Origin: Ceriagrion tenellum
Lineage: Eukaryota > Arthropoda > Insecta > Odonata > Coenagrionidae
DNA: 64,000 bases
Assembly (NCBI GenBank): GCA_963169105.1
Contig: OY720639.1
Location: 48,651,848 to 48,715,847, forward strand
Direction: 5' to 3'
Shown: one piece after another, positions 11,156-22,048 of the stretch
Layout: the number at the start of each line of letters is the position of its first letter
Position numbering within the stretch: the stretch's first letter is position 1
Notes under the pieces: model-generated
Told to the model about the DNA's origin: nothing
Seen by the model: the letters and a program-made list of their open reading frames with translations, nothing else
The model's database searches: none
Position numbers and translations under genes: made by a program

Positions 11156-12105
11156 GCATAACCGGATTCGATGGAAACCATAGCCTTAATAATGTTATTT
11201 GACTAGCAGGCATCTATTTCCTTTGTTTCAGTAACTACCCATATGGCAACTTACGAGAACAGCATCATGTTTTGTAGTGGAAAGAAATGACATTCATTGC
11301 AGCATGGAGAAGCCTAGTTTTTCCAATCAGTCTCTTGCTCTGTTTTTGATTTATTCATCGTGGAGGAGGAATTATTAAAACTTGCATTATTGAATTTTTC
11401 AGCTAATCTTAGTCTAGCATGTAGCCTATGAGTGGCTCCATAAACTTTTCCTTACATGGAAACCTGTTCATACTAGAAAGACCCATGTTATCAAACATCA
11501 TGTAAGTTACACAAAATCTGTAGAATTATCCAGATTAAAAAAAATTAAATTCATTGGAAAGTTGCTAGTGATACATATTAAGAATACAATTTTTCACTTC
11601 ACATGCACAAATTGCTCACACACTTACATACTAAACATTTAAAATATTACTTATCTCAGTTACTTTGGTGCAGGCCAATTGATTCTTATACATGGTTTCA
11701 ACAACTTCTTATACAACTAGTAAAACCCCCACCATGCATTAAAAACCTTTACATAAATTGAACTCTATGTTAATCATAATTCAATGTATTTTTTATTCAT
11801 TCCGAATTTTTATTAATATGCTCAATGTTAGTAGTCCAACATTAATAATGTATTTTCAACGGCTGGCCATCGCAAGGCATTCATGAAGAGCCTAATTCCT
11901 GTTACACAAAAAAAATTTATTACTTCAAGTCCAACTACATTTATTTAAATCTTTAAATATGACAATTCCGTACAATTCCAAAATTCTAATTTCCATGCAA
12001 ACATGCGCAACCCTAATTTTCAGCCTCGGCAGTTCATTGATCTGTTCATAATTACAGGTGTAAAATACAATTCTGAGTCATCTTCAATAAAAAATTGGAT
12101 ACCAT

Positions 12106-12325
12106 ATGCTGACTTATAACTACTGCACAATTGCCTGTGTGCTTATCATTCATTCAAATGTATTCTATATTTCCGTCTTTCACGCAACTGCCCTAAATTA
12201 ATTTTCCATTTTTCCATGCTGACTTATAACTACTGCACAATTGCCTGTGTCCTTATCATTCATTCAAATGTATTCCACATCTCTGTCTTTCACGCAAGTG
12301 CCCTTCATTAATTTTCCATTTCCAT
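12106..12325 (+). repeat. Tandem duplication, 110-bp unit, two copies
   Basis: The segment from atgctgacttataactactg to the ttttccatt stretch occurs at 12106 and again at 12216 with a few substitutions. It is intronic and non-coding. Confidence 0.85.
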
Positions 12326-13234
12326 TTTTTGCGCTGCATATGCTTTCCTTAAAGCAAAAGCTACTCATCATTTCCGGCTGATCCATTAGGGGAGTTATTC
12401 CTGAACATTTGTCTATGAGGCTCATCATAAATAATGCTATTGGTTATCATGGGGATGGTTTAGCAAACACATTTTCAACAATTTTATCTATATTTTATAA
12501 AAGTTATCATGATTTCACACAGTGAATGAAATGTGCATGAAAGATTAAATATCTCTAATACATAAATATGCTTTCACTTGGCATTTGTCTTGACTTCGTA
12601 CATCAAGTTTTTCTAATTTATTTATGCAAAAGATAAATAATGACTGCAAGTTAATAAAATGAACTTGAATTTCCATATGGGACTTTACAGTCTGACCGAC
12701 AGAGAAACTTAGCTTTTTTATTAATAAACTAGTTACAAAAACTTCTGCATGGCAAGAAGTAGCTTCTCTGGTTGGGGATTTATGTGAAAATACAAGGTCA
12801 TCATCCATATATCACCTTGCCACGTATATGCTAATTGATATGAGGAAGTTGTTGATGAAACTGTTAATTCAATGAGAAAGTTCCTTAAGTGGTAGCACTG
12901 AATGGTCCTTCCCATTGGGGTAAAAATACTTGCATGGTTTATAATTATGGCATTTTAAAAATTATGTTGCTTTGAATGTTATACTAACCTTTCTCTGAAT
13001 TTGCTATGCTGGATTGGAGGTCAACTGAAGCCTTACCCCTCTTAAATTGACAGTTACAGGCATTGTAGATAAGTAAATTATCTCTTGCTTTTGAATTATT
13101 GTGGCACTTTTTAATTTTCATCTCTTTCAATAATCACAATTCGACTGTTTTTATTCATGCCCTTCTTGTCCTTTGTACTCCTCATGGTCGCATTTTGACA
13201 TTCTCATTTTTATGTCCAAAAATATCTTTTGCAG

Positions 13235-13480
13235 CTGATTTTCGTAATGGTGATCTTCTTGAGAGAATCCAAAAACCAGTCGACATTGGTGCCGACAATG
13301 ATAATGATGAGTTGATGCGTGGGAAGAGAATAATCAAATCTCACATTGAAGTGGGTTCACGGGGAATTTACAGCAGCACGCTTGGTCATGGAGGAGCCAT
13401 AACTCTGACTGAACATAAACTATGGTCTAAAAGAGGTGGAAACCTCACCAATGACAGCACCTATGAAGCTGGAGCAAATG
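13235..13480 (+). CDS. Shared linker exon of the repetitive secreted-protein gene
   Basis: A 246-bp internal exon, phase 1 at both ends, between the acceptor ttttgcag and the donor gtgagtga. It encodes 82 polar residues, starting DFRNGDLLERIQKPVDIG and ending LTNDSTYEAGAN with a G begun. One N-x-[ST] sequon is visible (NDS). There is no cysteine and no recognised domain. Its phase-1 donor fits both downstream acceptors, 13616 (G|GT) and 21149 (G|GA), each restoring glycine, so it is the likely branch point for two alternative terminal exons. The open frame continues upstream of 13235 but crosses a strong polypyrimidine acceptor, which I take as the true start. Confidence 0.75.
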
Positions 13481-13615
13481 GTGAGTGAGTTTATATGTAG
13501 TGTGGAACTTTACTTTCCACTATTATTTATCTTTATGAACTTCATTCATCACACTTATTTATATTAAGAGTAAACTTATGCATTAAGCTTCTGTAACCAT
13601 GCTCTAATATAACAG

Positions 13616-16600
13616 GTCCAAATGAGGATGATCACATAAGACAATGGGAGATCTTTTCACCATCATTGGAAACAACAAACAGCAACACATTCCCGTCCTG
13701 GTTGGAAACATCTCATCCAGATACAAATCCATTCCAAGGAAACCATTTAAGTCGCTCAAAATATACTGAACAAGGGCAAGTGAATGAACACTATTCGCCT
13801 CACACATATGATACCTTTGATTCACCAGCAGAAACAGCTAGGATAAATAGTGTTGACTCTATTATGTTGACTAGCAATGATAATACTGATGGAACACTCA
13901 CTTACACTAATTCATTTAGCAATTTTGATTGGAATCCTAAGGAATATCATCAGGATAATTTGCGGACTTGGAATTACAATCATGATCAGGGTAGACAGCT
14001 TTATTTGCCAGTTGAAAATCCACTCATCATAGAGGATGATTCCAATCAAATAAAAGAATATACTCAGGATCCTTACTATGGGAGGATAATTAGTAATGAG
14101 AATGGAAACTTAAAATGGGGAAGTCAGTCAAAAAACCCAGAGAATCACCAGTCATTGGGTGGGGTATATTTTTATGATAACCACAATGTAGGAAACCTCT
14201 TCCATGGAGATTTAGATGAAAAACAAATTTTTCCTCATTACCAAGCAGTTTATAGGGAAAGGCCAGGACCGAATGTCCAAAATGTTTTCTACAGAAAGCC
14301 TGGTATGGTAGAGAATCTATTTGAAAAAGAGCGAAGTGAATTGGGGGCAGGAGACTATATAGCTGGAAAGAATAGCCTTGATTTTGATGAAAATTACAGC
14401 ATTCTACGAAGATCTCCCGGGGGCGACGGTACACCATACAACAATAAACTAGGAAATTCATGGAGTTTTCTTGGGAGGCACAATGGTCTTGAAGAGTATT
14501 ACTCCCCTCATCAAACGAGTAAGTTGGGGAGAACAATCCCCGATGAACATAAATTTGTATATTTATCAGGAAGAGACAATGAGGTTTATGATTATCATGA
14601 TGAGTGGAAACATGGGAATAGAAGGAGACCTAAAGGGTATGGAATTACAGAGCCTTGGGTTAAGAGGAAAGTCTTTCGTTCATATTTACCTGAACTTATT
14701 TATGGTAGCAAAAGCATAACTTCAGGGAAGCCAAGTGAAATACGCAGTGGCCTTGAGAAATTCAAATATAACAGAGGCAAGAATTATTGGAACAAATTAC
14801 CTCCTGGTTCAGTTTATAAAAGAAAGGGGAAGTCAGCAATATCATCAAAGAAAGCCAATATACCAGGAGATGGCAAGTACAGAAGATACAATAAATATAA
14901 TGAAAGGCATGATCATATCATAGGCCTTAACAAAGAGTTTGAAACACAAGGATTATATCATGGAGACATACATGAGATAGGAATACCAGGTGGAATAAAC
15001 AAGTGGCTCTTTAGTAATCAGGACTCTCATGAGAAAGAAAAGAGGAAGCTTCTAGGAAAGGCTTTCTATCATGAAGGACATGAATATGACGGTAGAGAAT
15101 CTGAAGAGAGTGATGCAGAGAATGATGTGCCAAGAGAAACTAGCTCAGAGGAAGATTTCTACAATGGAGAAGTTGCAGAAAATGGTGAAGATAAAACTGA
15201 AGCTTACGAGGAGAGTAGTGAGGAGAATACGAGTTTTGAAGATGAATTTGGCAATTTTGGAGTAGAATATGAAAGTTATAATGAAGACTATGCAACTTTA
15301 GAACCAGTGAATGAGCATGTTAATGAAGGGTATGATAATTTTCATAGAGATCATGACAGAGCTGAAAAAGATTATTTTGATGTTGATGATGAAAATCGTT
15401 CTAAATATGAAATGAAATACGACGGAAGAGGTTCACGTGAGGAAATTCGAACATCAACAAGCAGATGGCCAAATGAGAAGATTAAAGGACTCGGCAAAAT
15501 TAGAAAGTCTCTACTTAACAAAAAGGCATACATTGAAGATGGAGAATATAGAGTACGAGAAAAGATAAAGAAAAAAACTGGGAAGGACAGGATCAAGAAT
15601 TTACACAACAAGTATTCATATAATCTTGGAATTAAAAAACCAAACATTAAAATTATGTTAGAAAATAAGCATGATAGAAATGGAAATAAGAAAGAAAAGG
15701 GAAAGAAAATTAGAGGTCATGAAAAACATGAAAAAATTATGAGAGGAAAGAGTAAAACCGAAGAAAATATTCAGGAATACAAATATCAAAATGATAAACA
15801 GTCAAGAAAACCTTTAAAAGAGAAAAAGCATGGCTCCAAGAATAGGCAATCAAACAAATATAGACAAAAGAACCAGGGGTATTATGATTCTTCAAGCTCT
15901 GAGGAAGGGAGAGATTTAGGTGATATAATATACCATAGACGACATGAAAGACAGAAGGGATATTTTCCAAATGATGATGTCGACAATAATGATCATCAAA
16001 CAGAGAAATATAAAAATCATAATCATAACATAGATGACAACAATGAAAATATAAAATCAGAGACACAGATTGAGACACCAGGAATTTATGAAGACTATAC
16101 TTACGAAAAGAAAGTATCAAAGAAATCTACAATTAAAAAACATTCCAGTCACAAAGAGGATAAAAAATCAGAGTGTCTCACAAAAGAGCAACAATACCAC
16201 AAAGACAAAAAACAAACTACTAAACACGCGGACATACACGACAGTCATAAACACCACCAGGGTTCTCAGAAAAATAAGGATTCTAAAGAACCATCTCATG
16301 AAGTAGATTCCAGTCACCACAAGGACAAGAAATCTGAGAATCATTCAAAGGAGAAACACCATCAACATCAACCGGGGTCTCAGGAGAAGGAGGATTCCAA
16401 AAAGTCCTCTCATGAAGTAGATTCCAGTCACCACAAGGATGAGAAATCAGAAAATCACTCAAAAGAGAAACATCACGAGAAAGACAAAAAGCATTCCACT
16501 AAACATATCGACAAACATGACAGTCATGAACACCACCAGGGTCCTCAGAACAAGAAGAATTCGAAAAAATCATCTCATGAAGTAGATTCCAGTCACCATA

Positions 16601-19600
16601 AGGACAAGAAATCTGAGAATCATGCTAAAGAGAATCACCACAACAAAGACAAAAAACAGACAACTAAACACCCAGACAAACATGACAGCCATGAACATCA
16701 CCAAAGCTCTCAGGAAAAGAAGGATTCGAAAAAATCCCCTCATGAAGTAGATTCCAGTCACCACAAGGACAAGAAATCTGAGAGTCACTCAAAAGAGAAA
16801 CATCATGACAAAGACAATAAACAGTCTACTAAACACCAGGACAAACATGGCAGCCATGAACATCACCAAAGCTCTCAGGAAAAGAAGGATTCGAAAAAAT
16901 CCTCTCATGAAGTAGAATCCAGTCACCACAAGGACAAGAAATCTGAGAATCACTCAAAGGAGAAACATCATGACAAAGACAAAAAACCAACTACTAAAAA
17001 CCAGGACAAACATGACAGCCATGAACATCACCAAAGCTCTCAGGAAAAGAAGGATTCGAAAAAATCCTCACATGAAAAAGATACCAGTCACCACAAGGAC
17101 AAGAAATCTGAGAATCACTCAAAAGAGAAACATCATGACAAAGACAAAAAACCAACTACTAAACACCAGGACAAACATGACAGCCATGAACATCACCAAA
17201 GCTCTCAGGAAAAGGAGGATTCAAAAAAATCCTCACATGAAAAAGATACCAGTCACCACAAGGACAAGAAATCTGAGAATCACTCAAAAGAGAAACATCA
17301 TGACAAAGACAAAAAACAATCTACTAAACACCAGGACAAACATGACAGCCATGAACATCACCAAAGCTCTCAGGAAAAGAAGGATTCGAAAAAATCCTCA
17401 CATGAAAAAGATACCAGTCACCACAAGGACAAGAAATCTGAGAATCACTCAAAAGAGAAACATCATGACAAAGACAAAAAACCAACTACTAAACACCAGG
17501 ACAAACATGACAACCATGAACATCACCAAAGCTCTCAGGAAAAGAAGGATTCGAAAAAATCCTCTCATGAAGTAGATTCCAGTCACCACAAGGACAAGAA
17601 ATCTGAGAATCACTCAAAGGAGAAACATCATGACAAAGACAAAAAACCAACTACTAAAAACCAGGACAAACATGACAGCCATGAACATCACCAAAGCTCT
17701 CAGGAAAAGAAGGATTCGAAAAAATCCTCACATGAAAAAGATACCAGTCACCACAAGGACAAGAAATCTGAGAATCACTCAAAAGAGAAACATCATGACA
17801 AAGACAAAAAACCAACTACAAAACACCAGGACAAACATGACAGCCATGAACATCACCAAAGCTCTCAGGAAAAGAAGGATTCGAAAAAATCCTCACATGA
17901 AAAAGATACCAGTCACCACAAGGACAAGAAATCTGAGAATCACTCAAAAGAGAAACATCATGACAAAGACAAAAAACCAACTACTAAACACCAGGACAAA
18001 CATGACAACCATGAACATCACCAAAGCTCTCAGGAAAAGAAGGATTCGAAAAAATCCTCTCATGAAGTAGATTCCAGTCACCACAAGGACAAGAAATCTG
18101 AGAATCACTCAAAAGAGAAACATCATGACAAAGACAAAAAACCAACTACTAAACACCAGGACAAACATGACAACCATGAACATCACCAAAGCTCTCAGGA
18201 AAAGAAGGATTCGAAAAAATCCTCTCATGAAGTAGATTCCAGTCACCACAAGGACAAGAAATCTGAGAATCACTCAAAAGAGAAACATCATGACAAAGAC
18301 AAAAAACCAACTACTAAACACCAGGACAAACATGACAGCCATGAACATCACCAAAGCTCTCAGGAAAAGAAGGATTCGAAAAACTCCTCACATGAAAAAG
18401 ATACCAGTCACCACAAGGACAAGAAATCTGAGAATCACTCAAAGGAGAAACATGACAAAGACAAAAAACCAACTACTAAAAACCAGGACAAACATGACAG
18501 CCATGAACATCACCAAAGCTCTCAGGAAAAGGAGGATTCAAAAAAATCCTCACATGAAAAAGGTACCAGTCACCACAAGGACAAGAAATCTGAGAATCAC
18601 TCAAAAGAGAAACATCATGACAAAGACAAAAAACAATCTACTAAACACCAGGACAAACATGACAGCCATGAACATCACCAAAGCTCTCAGGAAAAGGAGG
18701 ATTCGAAAAAATCCTCACATGAAAAAGATACCAGTCACCACAAGGACAAGAAATCTGAGAATCACTCAAAAGAGAAACATCATGACAAAGACAAAAAACC
18801 AACTACTAAACACCAGGACAAACATGACAACCATGAACATCACCAAAGCTCTCAGGAAAAGAAGGATTCGAAAAAATCCTCACATGAAAAAGATACCAGT
18901 CACAACACTGACAAGAAATCTGAGAATCACTCAAAAGAGAAACATCATGACAAAGACAATAAACAATCTATTAAACACCAGGACAAACATGGCAGCCATG
19001 AACATCACCAAAGCTCTCAGGAAAAGAAGGATTCGAAAAAATCCTCTCATGAAATAGAATCCAGTCACCACAAGGACAAGAAATCTGAGAATCACTCAAA
19101 AGAGAAACATCATGACAAAGACAATAAACAGTCTACTAAACACCAGGACAAACATGACAGCCATGAACATCACCAAAGCTCTCAGGAAACGAAGGATTCG
19201 AAAAAATCCTCACATGAAAAAGATACCAGTCACCACAAGGACAAGAAATCTGAGAATCACTCAAAAGAGAAACATCATGACAAAGACAAAAAACCAACTA
19301 CTAAACACCAGGACAAACATGACAGCCATGAACATCACCAAAGCTCTCAGGAAAAGAAGAATTCGAAAAACTCCTCACATGAAAAAGATACCAGTCACAA
19401 CACTGACAAGAAATCTGAGAATCACTCAAAAGAGAAACATCATGACAAAGACAAAAAACAACCTACTAAACACCAGGACAAACATGATAGCCATGAACAT
19501 CACCAAAGCTCTCAGGAAAAGAAGGATTCGAAAAAATCCTCTCATGAAGTAGATTCCAGTCACCACAAGGACATGAAATCTGAGAATCACTCAAAAGAGA

Positions 19601-20673
19601 AACATCTTGATAAAGACAAAAAACAATCTACTAAACACCAGGACAAACATGACAGCCATGAACATCACCAAAGCTCTCAGGAAAAGAAGGATTCTAAAGA
19701 ACCATCTCTTGAAGTAAATTCCAGTCACCACAAGGACAAGAAATCTGAGAATCACTCAAAGGAGAAACACCACCAACATCAACCGGGGTCTCAGGAGAAG
19801 GAGGATTCCAAAAAGTCCTCTCATGAAGTAGATTCCAGTCACCACAAGGATGAGAAATCAGAAAATCACTCAAAAGAGAAACATCACGAGAAAGACAAAA
19901 AGCATTCCACTAAACATATCGACAAACATGACAGTCATGAACACCACCAGGGTTCTCAGAACAAGAAGGATTCGAAAAAATCATCTCATGAAGTAGATTC
20001 CAGTCACCATAAGGACAAGAAATCTGAGAATCACGCTAAAGAGAAGCACCACGACAAAGACAAAAAACAAACAACTAAACACCCTGACAAACATGACAGC
20101 CATGAACATCACCAAAGCTCTCAGGAAAAGGATTCGAAAAAATCCTCACATGAAAAAGATACCAGTCACCACAAGGACAAGAAATCTGAGAAACACTCTA
20201 AAGAGAAACATCATGAAAATGACAAAAAACCAACTGCTAATCACACAGAACAACTTGACAGCCATGAACATCACCAAAGCTCTCAGGAAAAGAAGGATTC
20301 GAAAAAATCCTCGCATGAAGAAGATACCAGTCACCACAAGGACAAGAAATCTGTGAATCACTCAAAAGAGAAGCCGCATGACAAAGACAAAACACATTCC
20401 ACTAAACATACGGACAAACACGACAGCCAGGATCACCACCAGGGTTCTCAGGAGAAGGAGGATTCGAAAAAGTCCTCTCATGAAATAGATGCCAGTCACC
20501 AAAAGGACAAGAAATCAGATAGTCACTCAGTAGAGAAACATCATGATGAAGACCAAAAACAATCAACAAAACACCAAGATAATAATGACAGTTATGAACA
20601 TTATTATATTTCTGAGGATGAGGAATCAGAAATGTCTAGCTCACATGTAGAATCTCATCACTTCTCACACTAG
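13616..20673 (+). CDS. Giant terminal exon: secreted, disordered His/Lys/Asp/Ser-rich repeat protein
   Basis: A 7058-bp exon beginning after aacag with codon G|GT in phase 1 and open to TAG at 20671-20673. With the upstream exons it would give about 2484 residues behind a signal peptide. Roughly the first 830 residues of the exon are non-repetitive: first Tyr/Asn/Gly-rich, then a strongly acidic stretch (from SEESDAEND to SYNEDYATLEP, with many S-x-E sites), then a very basic Lys-rich stretch. From about 16130 there follow some 28 copies of a 55-residue unit (SHEKDTSHHKDKKSENHSKE and on, then KHQDKHDSHEHHQSSQEKKD). There are almost no hydrophobic residues and no cysteines in the repeats, so the chain should be disordered and highly charged. 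His density suggests metal binding, and S-x-E sites suggest secretory-pathway phosphorylation; both are inference. A matrix, glue, silk-like or mineral-associated role is possible. I do not recognise the family. Confidence 0.8.
16130..20660 (+). repeat. Coding tandem repeat, 165-bp unit, about 28 copies
   Basis: The period is exactly 165 bases (for example the start of tcctcacatgaaaaagatacc at 17065 and 17230), preserving the frame. The consensus unit holds about 11 His, 15 Lys, 7 Asp, 5 Glu and 9 Ser in 55 residues. Central units (about 16900-19650) are nearly identical in DNA, including synonymous sites, while the edges diverge, as expected from unequal crossing-over. Two short units lack the DKDKK to HDSHEH segment and carry HQHQPGSQ instead (near 16350 and 19770). 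A -3 variant occurs near 18450 (HHD to HD) and another near 20127 (EKKD to EKD), both in frame. Confidence 0.95.
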
Positions 20674-20744
20674 GTATTGGAATTGGTGCCGTTGTTGGGA
20701 CACATTGACTTCCAATAGGTTATTATCATTTTGTTAAAAGTTGA

Positions 20745-20750
20745 ATTAAA
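20745..20750 (+). terminator. Poly(A) signal ATTAAA after the giant exon
   Basis: The common variant ATTAAA lies 71 bases after the TAG stop. It supports the 7 kb exon being a terminal exon in its own right. Confidence 0.5.
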
Positions 20751-21148
20751 GAATTATACATTTACAAACTGCCTCGGCTATTTTTTTATATGAGTTTTGA
20801 TTTTCCATTAAATGTTTATGCCCTATAGATATTATCCAATCTCCGTGTCAATTTTATGTAACAACCAACCGAATTCTGCATAACTTTTTAAAAAGTTTCT
20901 TCTCTTGATGAGTCTCTATTTATGAAATCTGGTTTGTTTCCAATGTCATCTTCAGTTTATCCATGATATTATAAATGAATGCCATTACAAAATCACAGTC
21001 CTAACTTATTATATTCGAGAAACATATCAATTCCAAAATTCCACTAAACAATGAAATGTGGTATCTAGCATTTACATAGATATAGTTGTAAGTAAAGTTT
21101 AAAAATTAGTTGAGTGTCTCTATTTATTGTTAACTATTTGGACTTCAG
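20751..21148 (+). other. Spacer between the two alternative terminal exons
   Basis: AT-rich, no ORF. It ends in the acceptor tttggacttcag at 21148. Confidence 0.5.
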
Positions 21149-21855
21149 GAAATGGCATTGGAGTCTCTTTGAATTCATCAATACTGCCTCTTGACCAAGA
21201 TAAACCTGTCAAGATTGATCATGAGTACAAGCAGCAACCTGAGGTATATTCAGTATCAGAGTCTGAACATGAAGGCCCAGATGCTACCTCTCAAATCAAT
21301 GCTGCCAACCTAGATTACAATAACTTAGAACACCAGGATGACAACTTGATTAAGTCTTCCCCAGTACTTCATGAAAAAACGTATGGGACAACTGATCAGC
21401 AACGCCATGAGTTGAATGGTGGACATGAGTTGGCACCTGTGTCAGCTCAGTTTGGAATCATTGATCGGGTTCCTCAGCAATTCAGTGGATATCAGAAAGA
21501 GCAAAGTGGTTACTATCAGATGGTGCCTATGACAGCCGAGTGTAAGAAATGTCCTCATGTACTTGCGCTATCGAGTGAATATCAGCAGCATCAAAACTCT
21601 GTAAGAGGTGATTATCAGTTGATACCATCTTCAGCTCAATATGAAGCTACCCATCAGTTCCCCCCACAAACCAGTGAATGTCATCAGCAGCATCACTTAC
21701 CCTATCAGAATATACCATTGTCACCTCAATATTCATTGCCTCATTCCAACAATAAGTTACATTTGAGGGCTCCATTTCCTTATGTGTTTAAAATTCCTAT
21801 GTATCTGTACCCAACCCGTAACAACTACCTGCCTCCACCAAATCAGCCTTGGTGA
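21149..21855 (+). CDS. Alternative terminal exon: Gln/Pro/Tyr-rich secreted protein
   Basis: A 707-bp exon after the acceptor ggacttcag, phase 1 in, ending TGA at 21853-21855. Joined to exon 13235-13480 it restores a glycine codon and predicts a secreted protein of about 367 residues. After an acidic, Gln/Asn-rich first half, four loose repeats of about 33 residues follow, each with a core like HELAPVSAQF, YQMVPMTAEC, YQLIPSSAQY and YQNIPLSPQY. The tail is basic and Pro/Tyr-rich (PYVFKIPMYLYPTRNNYLPP). Low-complexity P/Q/Y repeats fit an extracellular matrix, chorion, silk or adhesive protein, but no family is recognised. It could instead be an exon of a separate gene, but no signal peptide or promoter is visible immediately upstream. 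Confidence 0.65.
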
Positions 21856-22042
21856 ATTAGTCTTTACACTGTGACTTTTTGTGAGCCTGAATACTGCTTC
21901 TGTTTAGACTTTTCGAATTGTGATAGAGCTTATAAAACTCAGCAATCCTCAAAAGGAAAATTACTGAATTGGAAGATCTGGTGGAGTAGAAACTGAAGAG
22001 GTGGGAGTGAGAATACTTCAATGAAGAGCAAGCAAGATAGAG

Positions 22043-22048
22043 AATAAA
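22043..22048 (+). terminator. Poly(A) signal AATAAA of the short terminal exon
   Basis: A canonical AATAAA 188 bases after the TGA stop. Confidence 0.5.

Larger units (their letters stand above)
8084..13234 (+). other. Long phase-1 intron (5.2 kb) with several repeats
   Basis: The intron runs from gtaagtac to ttttgcag. It holds a Penelope-like foldback (10425-10637), a minisatellite (11033-11155) and a 110-bp tandem duplication (12106-12325), each listed separately. The rest is AT-rich. ORFs at 9220-9561 and 12545-12915 look like chance. An additional phase-1/phase-1 exon could hide here, but I found none. Confidence 0.55.

Noticed and set aside
13666..13668. Start of the large repeat protein at 13666
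   Set aside because: The codon there is TTG, not ATG. The frame is open upstream to a good acceptor at 13615, and phases match the exon 13235-13480, so translation starts far upstream.
16570..20361. Many overlapping ORFs within the repeat array on both strands (for example Met/Thr/Lys/Arg-rich or Phe/Val-rich peptides)
   Set aside because: They are frame-shifted or antisense shadows of the 165-bp coding repeat. Because the unit is a multiple of 3, any open frame stays open.
16130..20660. Regular direct repeats resembling a CRISPR array
   Set aside because: Units are contiguous, coding, 165 bp long and without unique spacers, and the genome is eukaryotic.
20647..20674. Splice donors near the end of the giant exon leading to 21149
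   Set aside because: The gt at 20647-20649 and the one after the TAG at 20674 would leave in phase 0, whereas 21149 needs phase 1. Direct splicing from 13480 fits better.
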